Positions 19,924-28,956 of a stretch of DNA of 64,000 nt are shown one piece after another. The notes beneath the pieces were generated by a model that searched no databases, was not told where the DNA came from, and was given only the letters and a program-made list of their open reading frames with translations. How positions within the stretch are numbered: position 1 is the first letter of the stretch; each line of letters begins with the position of its first letter. The DNA comes from Xaviernesmea oryzae (GTDB lineage: Bacteria > Pseudomonadota > Alphaproteobacteria > Rhizobiales > Rhizobiaceae): assembly GCF_900109605.1 (NCBI RefSeq), contig NZ_FOAM01000003.1, positions 248,001 through 312,000 of the forward strand, read 5' to 3'. Position numbers and translations under genes: made by a program.

Positions 19924-21339
19924 ATGACGAACGATCTGATCGCGCTGTTTGACGCGGATGAAGCGGCCATCCAGGCCGTGCTGAAGGAAAGCCTAGCGCG
20001 GGCCGATGACGGCGAGCTCTATCTGGAGCATGGCCAGTCGGAGGTCCTTTCCTTCGACAATGGCCGGCTGAAGGGCGGCAGCTTCAACACCGATCAGGGC
20101 TTCGGCCTGCGCGCCGTTGCCGGCGAAGCCGTTGGCTACGCCCATTCCGGGGAACTGTCTCTATCTGCGCTGAAGCGCGCAGCCGAAGCCGTCGGTGCCG
20201 TTACCCGCGGCTATGGCGGTTCCTATGCTGCTGCGCCGCAGAAGACCAATGCCCGGCTTTACGGCGAGGACAATCCGATTGGCGCGCCGAGCTTCGAGGC
20301 CAAGGTCGCGCTTCTGTCAGAGATCGACGCCTATCTGCGGGCCAAGGATCCCAAGGTCCGCCAGGTGACCGCGACCGTGGCCGCCAGCTGGCAGGTCGTC
20401 GAAATCCTGCGTGCCGATGGCGAGCGGATGCGCGACATCCGCCCGATGACGCGTCTGAACATTTCCGTCGTGACAGGCGATGGTGACCGTCAGGAATCCG
20501 GCAGCTACGGCGTTGGCGGCCGGCGCGGTTTCGCTGATTTCGTGACGGAGGAGAGCTGGAAGGCCGGGGCCGATGAGGCGCTGCGCCAGGCGCTGGTCAA
20601 TCTCGACGCGGTCGATGCGCCCGCCGGCAGCATGGACGTCGTGCTCGGCTCCGGCTGGCCGGGCGTGATGCTGCACGAAGCCGTCGGCCATGGGCTCGAA
20701 GGCGATTTCAACCGCAAGAAGACCTCGGCCTTTGCCGGCCTGCTGGGCGAACAGGTTGCCGCCAAGGGCGTGACCGTGGTCGATGACGGCACGATCGAGG
20801 AGCGGCGCGGCTCGCTGACCATCGACGACGAGGGGACGCCTTCGGCTTATAATGTGCTTATCGAGGACGGCAAGCTGGTCGGCTATATGCAGGACCGGCA
20901 GAATGCCCGGCTGATGGGCATGCGCCCCACGGGCAATGGCCGCCGCCAGTCCTATGCGCATGTGCCGATGCCGCGCATGACCAATACCTATATGCTCTCG
21001 GGCGACAAGCCGCCGCAAGAGATCATCGCCTCTGTGAAGAAAGGGCTTTACGCGGTCTCTTTCGGCGGTGGTCAGGTGGACATCACCTCCGGCAAGTTCG
21101 TGTTCGGCTGCACGGAAGCCTATCTGATCGAGAATGGAAAGATCGGCGCGCCGGTCAAGGGCGCCATGCTGATCGGCAACGGACCCGACGCGATGAAGCG
21201 CATCACCATGATCGGCAATGACATGAAGCTCGACACCGGCATGGGCAATTGCGGCAAGGGCGGCCAGTGGGTTCCCGTCGGCGTCGGCCAGCCGCATCTC
21301 AGGATGAATGACATGACGGTCGGCGGCACCCAGGCCTGA
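19924..21339 (+). CDS. tldD: Metalloprotease TldD
   Basis: 471 residues from the ATG at 19924 with AGGAG nine bases upstream. The zinc motif HEAVGHGLEGD is at about residues 251-261, and the third Cys/His ligand region lies in the C-terminal part (FVFGCTEAYLIENGKIG). TldD forms a heterodimer with TldE/PmbA and degrades unfolded peptides; in E. coli it matures microcin B17 and degrades the CcdA antitoxin. Length and motifs fit TldD rather than the partner, which is not in this window. The GNAT gene follows its stop after only five bases. Confidence 0.97.
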   Translation: MTNDLIALFDADEAAIQAVLKESLARADDGELYLEHGQSEVLSFDNGRLKGGSFNTDQGFGLRAVAGEAVGYAHSGELSLSALKRAAEAVGAVTRGYGGSYAAAPQKTNARLYGEDNPIGAPSFEAKVALLSEIDAYLRAKDPKVRQVTATVAASWQVVEILRADGERMRDIRPMTRLNISVVTGDGDRQESGSYGVGGRRGFADFVTEESWKAGADEALRQALVNLDAVDAPAGSMDVVLGSGWPGVMLHEAVGHGLEGDFNRKKTSAFAGLLGEQVAAKGVTVVDDGTIEERRGSLTIDDEGTPSAYNVLIEDGKLVGYMQDRQNARLMGMRPTGNGRRQSYAHVPMPRMTNTYMLSGDKPPQEIIASVKKGLYAVSFGGGQVDITSGKFVFGCTEAYLIENGKIGAPVKGAMLIGNGPDAMKRITMIGNDMKLDTGMGNCGKGGQWVPVGVGQPHLRMNDMTVGGTQA

Positions 21340-21344
21340 CGCGG

Positions 21345-21833
21345 ATGCCGCTGACCATTCGTCCTTATGCGTCGGGGGATGAAGCCGGCATTGTCGATGT
21401 GATCCTGCCGATCCAGCGTGAAGAATTCTCAATCGCGATCACGGCTGACGACCAGCCAGATCTTGCCGACATCCCCGGCTTCTATGGCGCAGATGCCGGC
21501 GGCTTCTGGGTGGCGGAGCTGGATGAGCAGATCGTCGGCACCATTGCACTGAAGGATCTGGGGAATAGACAGACGGCTCTGCGCAAGATGTTCGTGGCGA
21601 AGACGGCGCGGGGCCGGGAGATCGGCGCCGGCCAGCGACTGCTCGACACGCTGCTGGCCCATGCGCGCACCAAAGGGATGGCCGACATCTTCCTTGGCAC
21701 GACGGAGCAATTCCTGGCCGCGCACCGCTTCTATGAAAAGAACGGCTTTGCCGCGATCGCCCCCTCGGCACTGCCTGAACGTTTTCCGCGCATGGGCGTG
21801 GATACGCGCTTTTATCATCGCGCGCTTGGTTGA
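21345..21833 (+). CDS. GNAT family N-acetyltransferase
   Basis: 162 residues covering a complete GNAT fold: IRPYASGDEAGIVDVI at the start, GGFWVAELDEQIVGTIAL as the central strands, LRKMFVAKTARGREIGAGQRLLDTLLAHAR as the acetyl-CoA motif, and FLGTTEQFLAAHRFYEKNGFAAI as motif B. The acceptor is unknown. The first residues are MPLTIRPY; the ribosome site is weak, and the gene begins five bases after the tldD stop, so it probably relies on tldD translation and transcription. Confidence 0.88.
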   Translation: MPLTIRPYASGDEAGIVDVILPIQREEFSIAITADDQPDLADIPGFYGADAGGFWVAELDEQIVGTIALKDLGNRQTALRKMFVAKTARGREIGAGQRLLDTLLAHARTKGMADIFLGTTEQFLAAHRFYEKNGFAAIAPSALPERFPRMGVDTRFYHRALG

Positions 21834-21951
21834 ACGTCCGTTGCGGATACTCCAGACGGACTGGCCGGGCGCGTGACAGGCAAATCATGCTTCTGTCGCA
21901 AAGCCTGTGTTATCTCCGCTGCCTGTCATGTCAGCCAGCGGAGATGAACCG

Positions 21952-22743
21952 ATGAAACGTGAAGAGGTCGCGGCCTTCTGGGAGGCCAATGCCGAAGCGT
22001 GGACGCAGCTCTCGCGCGAAGGTTATGACATCTATCGCGATGCGCTGAATACGCCGGCCTTTCTCGCCATGCTGCCGCCAGTTGAGGGGCTGGCGGGCCT
22101 GGATGTTGGCTGTGGCGAAGGCTCCAACACGCGCAAGGTGGCCGAGTACGGTGCCCTGATGCAAGCCGTCGACATCTCGCCGACCTTCATCCGGCATGCA
22201 CAGGAGGTCGAGGCGCGGGAGCCTCTCGGCATCGTCTACCAGATGGCGGATGCGCATGAGCTGCCGTTCGAGGATGCCCGATTCGATTTCGTTACCGCCT
22301 TCATGTCCCTGATGGACATGCCGCACCAGGACAGCGTGTTGCGCGAGATCGCCCGGGTGCTCAAGCCCGGCGGGTTTCTGCAATTTTCAATCCTGCATCC
22401 CTGCTTCGTGCCCCCTTATCGCAAAACCCTGCGCGACGCCGAGGGACGCGTGACCGGTGCGACCATTGCGGGCTATTTCGACGACAGCCAAGGCCAGGTC
22501 GAGCGCTGGATCTTCTCGGCCGCACCCAAAGAGAGGCAGGAGGCCTTTGCGCCTTTCGTCATTCCGCGGTTCCACCGCACGCTGTCCTGGTGGGTCGATG
22601 CGATCGTCGGCGCCGGGCTGACGATCACCAAATTCGGAGAGCCCAGCGCATCGGAAGAGTTGGCCCAGGCTTTTCCCACGGTCGCGGATACCCGGGTGGT
22701 CGGCATCTTCCTGCATGTTCAGGCGGTCAACGCGCGGGTCTGA
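21952..22743 (+). CDS. Class I SAM-dependent methyltransferase
   Basis: 263 residues from the ATG at 21952, chosen for its GGAG ribosome site; an in-frame GTG at 21907 and an ATG at 21928 are alternatives. Motif I reads LDVGCGEGSNTRKVA (about residues 50-64), the acidic end of beta-2 is AVDISPTFI, and motif post-I/II is FDFVTAFMSLMDMP; LKPGGFLQFSILHPC follows. This is the Methyltransf_11/25 group, cytosolic and soluble. The substrate cannot be told. It stands between the GNAT gene and the convergent RTX gene. Confidence 0.9.
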   Translation: MKREEVAAFWEANAEAWTQLSREGYDIYRDALNTPAFLAMLPPVEGLAGLDVGCGEGSNTRKVAEYGALMQAVDISPTFIRHAQEVEAREPLGIVYQMADAHELPFEDARFDFVTAFMSLMDMPHQDSVLREIARVLKPGGFLQFSILHPCFVPPYRKTLRDAEGRVTGATIAGYFDDSQGQVERWIFSAAPKERQEAFAPFVIPRFHRTLSWWVDAIVGAGLTITKFGEPSASEELAQAFPTVADTRVVGIFLHVQAVNARV

Positions 22744-22786
22744 CGCGTGCGGCGGTCACGGCTATATCGACAACGGCTCGATGAGC

Positions 22787-22815
22787 CCGGCCGCGTCTTT
22801 TCATCGCGCGGCCGG
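22787..22815. terminator. Hairpin between convergent methyltransferase and RTX genes
   Basis: A 9-bp GC-only stem, CCGGCCGCG (22787-22795) with CGCGGCCGG (22807-22815), with an 11-nt loop. Its position between two convergent stops suggests a bidirectional terminator, but no T tract flanks it. Confidence 0.45.
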
Positions 22816-22826
22816 ACCAACGACGT

Positions 22827-23609
22827 TCAGCCGACGAAGAAAAAATTGTCGGCGCTGAGATCGGCGATCTTGACGTTCTGCAGCGTCAGCGTGTCGCCGA
22901 GGCCGTCTTGGATGACGACATGGGCGCCAGCCTGCTTCATATAGCTGGCCTGAAGGGTCGCAAAATCCGTGATCTTCGTGGCGAAGCTCAGATCGACCGT
23001 GTCGAAAGCGCTTCCTTTGGCCTTGAAGTCCGTCGCCTTGTCCTTGCCTGCGGAGAACACGAAACGGTCGCTGCCTGCGCCGCCGGTCAGCGTGTCGTTA
23101 CCTGCGCCGCCATCGAGCGTATCAGCACCCAAGCCGCCGAGAAGCACATCATTGCCATTGTCGCCGCGCAGTATGTCGTTGCCGGCGCTGCCGTCGATCC
23201 GGTCATTGCCTGCCCCGCCCCACAGATGATCGTTCGCCGCCGATCCCTTGATCATGTCATTGCCGGAAAGAAGCGTTCTGACAAAAGCCTCGGTATTTCC
23301 GCTGTCGATGGCCTTTGCCAAATCCGTGCCTTTGATCGTCAGGCTCTTGGCATCGAGAAATTTGACGCCGTCCTTGACGACGCTCACACCGGTGATCGCA
23401 CCACTTTTAATGCCGACCACTTCGCCACCGGACTTGATGTAGACCAGCTTGCTGCCCGTAAAACGCATGCTGTCGCCGTTGCGATCGGACAGCACAATGC
23501 CTGACGCTGTAAACTGCTCCTTGTCGTAATCCAGGATATCATCGAGGCTTTCTCGGACCAGATCGTCAAGATCGACTGCATTTTTTGCTGAAAACGTGAA
23601 GTTACCCAT
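22827..23609 (-). CDS. RTX calcium-binding protein, probable type I secretion substrate
   Basis: 260 residues; GAGGAGAGGAA lies right before the ATG. Residues 1-110 have no family I recognise (it includes SGGEVVGIKSGAITGVSVVKDG). Residues about 128-185 are six glycine-rich nonapeptides of the GGxGxDxUx type (GGAGNDRID, GSAGNDILR, GDNGNDVLL, GGLGADTLD, GGAGNDTLT, GGAGSDRFV), which fold as a calcium-binding beta-roll. The last 70 residues (DFKAKGSAFDTVDL ... LTLQNVKIADLSADNFFF) are the peptidase-M10 serralysin-C-like/type I signal region and closely resemble the end of the protein at 58573-60240. No signal peptide and no transporter nearby. Likely exported to the medium. Confidence 0.9.
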   Translation of the reverse strand: MGNFTFSAKNAVDLDDLVRESLDDILDYDKEQFTASGIVLSDRNGDSMRFTGSKLVYIKSGGEVVGIKSGAITGVSVVKDGVKFLDAKSLTIKGTDLAKAIDSGNTEAFVRTLLSGNDMIKGSAANDHLWGGAGNDRIDGSAGNDILRGDNGNDVLLGGLGADTLDGGAGNDTLTGGAGSDRFVFSAGKDKATDFKAKGSAFDTVDLSFATKITDFATLQASYMKQAGAHVVIQDGLGDTLTLQNVKIADLSADNFFFVG

Positions 23610-23894
23610 TTCCTCTCCTCAAGCTGTTCTCCTGAGGCCAAGCGAAAACCTGGCCGTTCGGACGACCAAACCTATCGCGCCGGGTGAAAAACTTCGAAAC
23701 CAGACAGCCGGTGAACAGCGTCAACACGCGGCAAGGTTAAACATCGCTTAAACTCTAAAAAGCCAGTCTTATCAGGCAGAAAAAAGCAAGGAAGAGAGCC
23801 GCGAGGGAACAAAGGGCGACCTGTGCCGTTAAGGGCGCGAACGACAAAACGGCTGCACACCCGTCGGCAGGCGTAGACGAAGGAGAGAAACATC

Positions 23895-23972
23895 ATGGGA
23901 CGCTCGATTCTGCTGTGGCTTTTAGGGGTGCCGATCCCCGTCATCATCCTTCTTGCCCTGTTCTTGCGTTAA
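23895..23972 (+). CDS. 25-residue hydrophobic membrane peptide
   Basis: Begins MGRSILLWLLGVPIPVIILL and ends with a charged FLR. Almost the whole peptide is one membrane span with a VPIP kink. The ATG has a strong AAGGAGAG site. The stop TAA at 23970 overlaps the AAGGAG ribosome site of the next gene (ATG at 23983), so the two are probably translated together. From memory, near-identical short frames are found in many rhizobia, but no function is known. The length is below most gene-calling cut-offs. Confidence 0.7.
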   Translation: MGRSILLWLLGVPIPVIILLALFLR

Positions 23973-23982
23973 GGAGCCGTCC

Positions 23983-24888
23983 ATGGTCTCGCATTCCTCC
24001 GGCAACCTCATTGCCTCAACGGCTGAATCTTCGACCTCGGCTGTTAGCTGGGGCGCCATTTTTGCCGGTGCGGTCACCGGCGCAGCGGTCACGTTGGTGC
24101 TGACGCTTGCAGGCTCGGGCCTCGGCCTGACGATGATTTCGCCCTTCCCGAACGAGTCGGCATCGGCGTCGACCTTCGCGATTTCGGCGGCTGTCGGCCT
24201 CATCATCATTCAGCTGCTCGCTTCGGCATTCGGCGGCTACGTCGCTGGCCGGCTGCGCACGAAGTGGAGTGGCTTGCACAATGACGAAGTCTTCTTCCGC
24301 GATACGGCACACGGCATTCTCTCCTGGGCCATTGCGACACTGGTTGCAGCAGGCTTCCTCGGCTCCGTGATTTCCTCGACGGTCGGCACGGGCGTTCAGG
24401 CGGTTTCCTCGGCTGCCGGTGCTGTCACCTCCACCGCCGCAACGGCCGCTACGGCGACCGCTGCTTCCTCCGACCGGACGGACGAAGCCGCCAATTATCT
24501 GGTGGATCGTCTGATGCGTCCGGCCAATCCCGCCGATCCGGCCCAGAATGCCAATCAGGACGCCACGGCGCAGGTTTCGCGGATCCTGTGGAATGGCGCG
24601 ACCACCGGCTCGATCCCGGAAGGCGATCGGACCTATCTCGCCCAGCTGATCGCGGCCCGCACCGGTCTTTCGGAAGCCGACGCCAACCGCCGGATCGACG
24701 AAGTGCTGAAGAGCGCTGAAGACGCCAAGAACAAGGCCCAGCAGGCAGCTGAAACCGCCCGTAAGAGCAGCGCCATGGCCGCTCTCTTCGGAACGATCTC
24801 CCTGCTGATCAGCGCCATTGCTGCCGGTGTTGCCGCTGTCATCGGCGGCCGCCAGCGGGACGACGAGACCATGTATATCCGCATGTAA
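23983..24888 (+). CDS. Conserved alphaproteobacterial membrane protein (function unknown)
   Basis: 301 residues from the ATG at 23983 with AAGGAG upstream. The N-terminal part has several membrane spans (about 20-45 with SWGAIFAGAVTGAAVTLVL, 63-85, 105-130), and there is a last span near 270-292 (ISLLISAIAAGVAAVIGG). Between lies an Ala/Thr-rich stretch (AVTSTAATAATATAASSD) and a helical region (EADANRRIDEVLKSAEDAKNKAQQ) likely to form a coiled coil. Homologues in rhizobia are sometimes labelled PhnA-like, without evidence I know of. It follows the 25-residue membrane peptide by ten bases. Confidence 0.75.
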   Translation: MVSHSSGNLIASTAESSTSAVSWGAIFAGAVTGAAVTLVLTLAGSGLGLTMISPFPNESASASTFAISAAVGLIIIQLLASAFGGYVAGRLRTKWSGLHNDEVFFRDTAHGILSWAIATLVAAGFLGSVISSTVGTGVQAVSSAAGAVTSTAATAATATAASSDRTDEAANYLVDRLMRPANPADPAQNANQDATAQVSRILWNGATTGSIPEGDRTYLAQLIAARTGLSEADANRRIDEVLKSAEDAKNKAQQAAETARKSSAMAALFGTISLLISAIAAGVAAVIGGRQRDDETMYIRM

Positions 24889-24927
24889 GATCGGCTCGAT
24901 AGCGATCGACACTGAATCGGCGACTGA

Positions 24928-24965
24928 GAAAGGCGGGCTTCACGGTCCGCCTTTCGTCGTTTTAC
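24928..24965 (+). terminator. Probable terminator after the membrane-protein gene
   Basis: A 9-bp stem GAAAGGCGG (24928-24936) with CCGCCTTTC (24947-24955), a 10-nt loop, then GTCGTTTTAC with a T4 run. It lies 40 bases after the stop. Confidence 0.65.
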
Positions 24966-25008
24966 TTCAGAAACATCTAAGGTACGCTTTAGCGTCAGTT
25001 AAGATCCG

Positions 25009-26097
25009 GTGGCTAGAGTTGTCCCGTTCGTTTCAGGATCTTCTCGCAAAGGCCATGGTTTGACAGGAGCTGTACGCCTCATCCGTCAGGCTGTGATTCA
25101 AGGCGGCCTCGCCCTCTCATGGGGCGTCGCGGCCTTGGGCCTGATGAAGGGGGCGCGCGGCCTCGGCGCCGTTCTCACCCTCCATCGTGTTCAGCCGAGG
25201 CCTGCCAGCCGCTTTGCGCCAAATGCGCATCTCGAAGTCACGCCCGCCCGTTTGGAGGCCAGCCTTCTCCAGCTGAAACGCGATGGTGCCCGCTTCGTCA
25301 GCCTCGATACGCTGCGCGAGCATCTGCTGGGCGATGGCGATCCATCCGAATCTCCCCTGATCGCGATCACCCTGGACGACGGCTATCGTGATAATCTCGA
25401 CCATGCGGCGCCGATCTTCGCGCGGCATAACATCCCCTTCACGGTCTTCGTCGTCGAAGGCTTCGTCCAGCGTCGGCACGGGCTCTGGTGGGAAACCCTG
25501 GCAGAGCTTCTTCAACAGGCCGATCGCATCAATGACCCCTTGGTCAACGATGCGAAGCTGGAACTGAAGACGATTGCGTCCAGGCAGGCAGCCTTCGACC
25601 GGTGGGCGTGGACGATCCGCAATACGGATGAAAAGGCAGCGATCGCCAGGCTTGATGCGGCCGCCATGGCCGCCGGCCTCGATCCCCTGGCCCTCACCGA
25701 GCGCCTGATCCTCGATGAGCCGGGCCTCAGGCAGTTACTCGACGTGCCCGGCGCGGCACTTGGCGCGCATACGGTCAGTCACCGCGCGCTCAAAGCCCTC
25801 GACGCCGCCGAGGCCGAGCAAGAGATTTTTGCGTCCAAAGCCTTCGTCGCCGGTATCGCCGGCCATGCGCCCACGAGCTTTGCTTTTCCCTATGGCGACG
25901 ACGAGGCCTGGAGCCCGCGCGACTGCGCGCTGGTGCGCCGGGCGGGCATGATTGGCGTTACCACCCGCCCTGCGGTGGTGACAGCCAATGCTGACGAGGC
26001 CGCGCTGCCGCGCATATCCCTGAACGGCCATTATCAGGCGCCCTGGCAGGTCTCGGCGCTGATATCGGGTATTCCTTTCACCCTTCGCCGCCGCTAA
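25009..26097 (+). CDS. Polysaccharide deacetylase family protein (NodB-like)
   Basis: 362 residues if the GTG at 25009 is used; a TTG at 25060 with AAGG upstream is an alternative start that trims 17 residues. NodB-homology motifs: ITLDDGYRDN (about 120-129; metal Asp pair), GAHTVSHRALKAL (about 253, HxxxH metal ligands) and SFAFPYGDD (about 285). An amphipathic or hydrophobic stretch (GGLALSWGVAALGLMKGA) lies near the N-terminus. Such proteins remove N- or O-acetyl groups from cell-surface polysaccharides; the substrate here is unknown. Convergent with pdxH. Confidence 0.88.
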   Translation: MARVVPFVSGSSRKGHGLTGAVRLIRQAVIQGGLALSWGVAALGLMKGARGLGAVLTLHRVQPRPASRFAPNAHLEVTPARLEASLLQLKRDGARFVSLDTLREHLLGDGDPSESPLIAITLDDGYRDNLDHAAPIFARHNIPFTVFVVEGFVQRRHGLWWETLAELLQQADRINDPLVNDAKLELKTIASRQAAFDRWAWTIRNTDEKAAIARLDAAAMAAGLDPLALTERLILDEPGLRQLLDVPGAALGAHTVSHRALKALDAAEAEQEIFASKAFVAGIAGHAPTSFAFPYGDDEAWSPRDCALVRRAGMIGVTTRPAVVTANADEAALPRISLNGHYQAPWQVSALISGIPFTLRRR

Positions 26098-26114
26098 GGG
26101 CCCTTCGCGGCGGC
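26087..26114. terminator. Hairpin between convergent deacetylase and pdxH
   Basis: An 8-bp stem GCCGCCGC (26087-26094) with GCGGCGGC (26107-26114); the loop is 12 nt and contains the palindrome AAGGGCCCTT. The left arm is the last three arginine codons of the deacetylase and the loop starts with its stop codon. No T tract. Confidence 0.4.
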
Positions 26115-26149
26115 GCGCGACATCTGCCAATGCCGCCGCATCCGCAAGT

Positions 26150-26770
26150 CTAGGGATACATCCGCACCTTGCTCCAGGCGCCGTCCGGCTCAGTGCGGCG
26201 GAATTCGATCCGGTCATGCAACCGGAAGGCACCGTCTTTCCAGAACTCGATCGACAGCGGCCGAATGCGAAAGCCGGACCAATAAGAAGGCCGCGGAATT
26301 TCGCCGATCGCATGGCGTGCGGTAAATTCCGCCACGGCCTTCTCCAGCGCGAAGCGGCTTTCGAGCGGGCGCGACTGCTTCGACGCCCAGGCGCCGATGC
26401 GGCTGCCGCGCGGGCGCGACCGGAAATAGGCGTCCGCTTCGGTGTCGCTCACCACCTCCACGGGCCCGCGAAGCCGCACCTGCCGGCGCAGCGACTTCCA
26501 GTGGAAGCACATGGCGGCCTTGCGCGTCGCCAGGATTTCCCGGCCTTTCTGGCTCTCGAAATTGGTGTAGAAGACGAAACCGCGCGAATCGACCTCCTTC
26601 AGGAGAACCATGCGAACATTGGGAAGCCCATCTTCGTCCACCGTGGCCAGAGCGGTGGCACTGGGGTCGTTCAGCTCGCTCGCCGTTGCCTCCTTCAACC
26701 AGAGATCGAAGAGGGAGAACGGCTCATCCGTTTCGGTAAAGTCACCGGTTGTTAACCCAGTCTCCGTCAT
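26150..26770 (-). CDS. pdxH: Pyridoxamine 5'-phosphate oxidase
   Basis: 206 residues from the ATG at 26770, preceded closely by AAAGGA; the open frame continues upstream without family similarity. FMN-binding and active-site blocks: [21 protein letters not shown] (about 50-70), [28 protein letters not shown] (about 86-106), [14 protein letters not shown] and the family end [14 protein letters not shown] with a DRIEFRR tail. It oxidises pyridoxamine or pyridoxine phosphate to pyridoxal phosphate, the last step of vitamin B6 synthesis and salvage, in the cytoplasm. Divergent from the lipoprotein at 26934. Confidence 0.97.
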   Translation of the reverse strand: MTETGLTTGDFTETDEPFSLFDLWLKEATASELNDPSATALATVDEDGLPNVRMVLLKEVDSRGFVFYTNFESQKGREILATRKAAMCFHWKSLRRQVRLRGPVEVVSDTEADAYFRSRPRGSRIGAWASKQSRPLESRFALEKAVAEFTARHAIGEIPRPSYWSGFRIRPLSIEFWKDGAFRLHDRIEFRRTEPDGAWSKVRMYP

Positions 26771-26933
26771 ATTTCCTTTCCGTGCCGCTGTGGCGGGACC
26801 GACACAGTTTATCGACCCGATGCCGAAAGCGGCGCTGTGCTCACGCGGTGGTTTTCCCGCCCCCGACACATTGACGCCGTGCCAAGCTGACAGGAATGCC
26901 GTGCAAGACATAGCAAAAGGGAACGTTGGGACA

Positions 26934-27344
26934 ATGGGTTTCTTGCTCCTGCGGCTTTCGGTCATGCTCGGCATGAGCTTGGCCTTGACGGGATGTTTCG
27001 GCACGGGCGCGGATCTGGCCCGCAGTGTCGACACCAGCCTGTCCACAGGCGCCATTCCGCCCAAGGTCGCGAGCGCCGACATGGCGGATGCTGTCACCGT
27101 GAAGGACGTGGTGACGCAGGCCAATCCGAGCGTCAATCCGGAAACGCCGATCCCCTGGGCCAACAGCGCGTCCGGCAGTGCCGGCGTCATCGAGCGTGTC
27201 GAAGAACGCCGCGAAGGCACGCGCGTCTGCCGCAGCTTCACCACCACCCGCCATTCCTATCAGGGGATTGCCAAGTTCGATGGCGATACCTGTCTCGACG
27301 GCAATGGCATCTGGATCGTGCGCAGCTTTGCCGCCCGCAGCTAG
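26934..27344 (+). CDS. Small surface lipoprotein, RT0821/Lpp0805-like
   Basis: 136 residues. The N-terminus is a lipoprotein signal: hydrophobic [14 protein letters not shown], then LTGC (Cys at about 22) as the lipobox. The C-terminal half contains [17 protein letters not shown], a cysteine further on in DTCLDG, and GIWIVRSF at the end, the pattern of the RT0821/Lpp0805 surface-antigen family. Outer-membrane or inner-membrane lipoprotein of unknown role. The start at 26934 is chosen because it puts the signal first; the ribosome site is weak. It shares a 160-base promoter region with pdxH. Confidence 0.8.
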   Translation: MGFLLLRLSVMLGMSLALTGCFGTGADLARSVDTSLSTGAIPPKVASADMADAVTVKDVVTQANPSVNPETPIPWANSASGSAGVIERVEERREGTRVCRSFTTTRHSYQGIAKFDGDTCLDGNGIWIVRSFAARS

Positions 27345-27587
27345 CGCCGGAGCCTCAACTCCGCGCGTTTACGATAAATCTTGAACAGACATTAACCACG
27401 GGCTCCGATAGTCGCCGCTTTATCAAGCTTTGCGCGCATCTGACCGCCCGATGGCAAGATTGCCTTAAATACCTGCTTCCCATGCTTTGCTCCTGACGCG
27501 TTTGCCGGACCGCCTTCACGCTGCGTGATGTTCCTCGCAGGCACCGTGGGAGTAGCGATCCGCAATCAGCAAGCGGAGCATGAACAG

Positions 27588-28742
27588 ATGATGCGCGACC
27601 TCTATGCCATATTGGGCGTGCGCCGAAGTGCCGGCGCCGACGAGATCAAGACTGCGTTTCGCAGTCTGGCCAAGACCGTGCATCCCGATCACAATCCCGA
27701 CGATCCCAACGCAACCACCCGCTTTGCCGAAATCAGCCGCGCCTATGAGATCCTGCGCGACCCGACGCTGCGTGCCCGTTATGACGAGGCGCGCCGCGCC
27801 GCGGACTTGCGACGCATGGAGGAAATGAAGCGGCGGATGGGCCAGAAGGACCAGACAGTGGACGCGGAAACGGCCGAGGAAGCCGTGACCCGGATCTTCG
27901 CCTCGGAAGGCCGCGTCCGTGCTCGTCCCGCCGGAGGCCCGGGTGCCGGCGCGTCTGCCCAGGCGCGCCCGTCGGCCGCGTCGCCGGAAGCAGATCGCGC
28001 AGCTGGACGCACACAGGCTCCGCCCTCTGCCGGGCCAGCCGCCGGCCCTGCATCGGCCCAACCCCAAGGCGCCGCATCGAGCGCATCGACCAAGCGTCCA
28101 GAGCCCGAGGCGCGCGGCGAACCTGCGCCCTCTGGCAGCGAAGCGGACGCACCGTCTGATGCCCTGGCCGGGGTCAGCAGCCTGATGCGCCGGCTGCGCG
28201 ATGGATTGCAGCGGCCGAAGCCAGCGGGCCAGCCGAAAGCGCCTGATATTTTCGCCGATGTCGAGGTCACGCTGGCGGAGATCTTCCGTCGGGAGAAGGT
28301 CGATATCCAGCTGCCGGAAGACCGTGCGATGCGCGTGACGCTTGCGCCGGGAACAACGGATGGCAGCGTCATCCAGCTGAAGGAACAGGGGTACCGCCTG
28401 CCCGGCTATCTCCATGGCGATGTCATCGTTCGTGTAAGGGTCACGCCCGATCCACGCTTCCAGGTCGACGGATACGACCTGCGCAGCGACGTGACCATTC
28501 CCCTGATCGACGCCGTTCTCGGCTGCACGCTGACGGTACCGACGCTTTCGGGCGAGACCAAGCTCGTGGTGCCGGCCTGGTCGGGCCCGGACAAGCCCTT
28601 CCTTCTCGAAGGCCAAGGGCTGGACGATGGCCAAGGCCGTCGCGGCGACCTCATCGTCACGCTACGCCTGGCCCTGTCGGACAAGCCTGACGAAAAGCTG
28701 ACCGATCTCATGCGCAGCCAGCGCAACGGCCTGGTTTTGTGA
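27588..28742 (+). CDS. DnaJ-type co-chaperone (J domain plus C-terminal peptide-binding domains)
   Basis: 384 residues from the ATG at 27588; GGAG lies 12 bases upstream. J domain at 1-70: DLYAILGVRRSAGADEIK, the HPD motif in VHPDHNPDDPN, and EISRAYEILRDP. A long Ala/Pro/Arg-rich, low-complexity linker follows (about 110-210). The C-terminal part is DnaJ_C: DVEVTLAEIFRREKVDIQLP, GSVIQLKEQGYRLPGY, GDVIVRVRVTPDPRFQ, then LGCTLTVPTLSGETKL and GDLIVTLRLALSDKP. The zinc-finger domain is missing, as in CbpA. It stimulates DnaK ATPase and delivers substrates. fabI follows after 214 bases. Confidence 0.92.
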   Translation: MMRDLYAILGVRRSAGADEIKTAFRSLAKTVHPDHNPDDPNATTRFAEISRAYEILRDPTLRARYDEARRAADLRRMEEMKRRMGQKDQTVDAETAEEAVTRIFASEGRVRARPAGGPGAGASAQARPSAASPEADRAAGRTQAPPSAGPAAGPASAQPQGAASSASTKRPEPEARGEPAPSGSEADAPSDALAGVSSLMRRLRDGLQRPKPAGQPKAPDIFADVEVTLAEIFRREKVDIQLPEDRAMRVTLAPGTTDGSVIQLKEQGYRLPGYLHGDVIVRVRVTPDPRFQVDGYDLRSDVTIPLIDAVLGCTLTVPTLSGETKLVVPAWSGPDKPFLLEGQGLDDGQGRRGDLIVTLRLALSDKPDEKLTDLMRSQRNGLVL

Positions 28743-28827
28743 CGCTATCGTGACAGGCTGAAGGCCCTGACCCAATATTACGGGGACTAACAGTTCCTGA
28801 TCCGGCCCGCGCTTGAACCGCTGCGGG

Positions 28828-28859
28828 GCCTATGCCATAGGCAAACCGTTGATAAACGG
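28828..28859. promoter_or_regulatory. Two adjacent dyads upstream of fabI
   Basis: GCCTATGCCATAGGC at 28828-28842 is a perfect 7+1+7 palindrome. CCGTTGATAAACGG at 28846-28859 is a second dyad (5+4+5). They lie about 100-130 bases before the fabI start and could be operators for a transcription factor. I do not recognise the factor. Confidence 0.35.
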
Positions 28860-28956
28860 GCCTGAACCTGCCTCTCGCAGCGCATGTCCTTTTGATCGCA
28901 AGAATTCCTGACGTCCCGGCTCATTGCTGGCGGACGAGAGCATCGAGGGCTAGAGC

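Noticed and set aside
23672-23947. A 91-codon minus-strand frame between the RTX gene and the 25-residue peptide
   Set aside because: No ribosome site or family features; it overlaps the better supported peptide gene.
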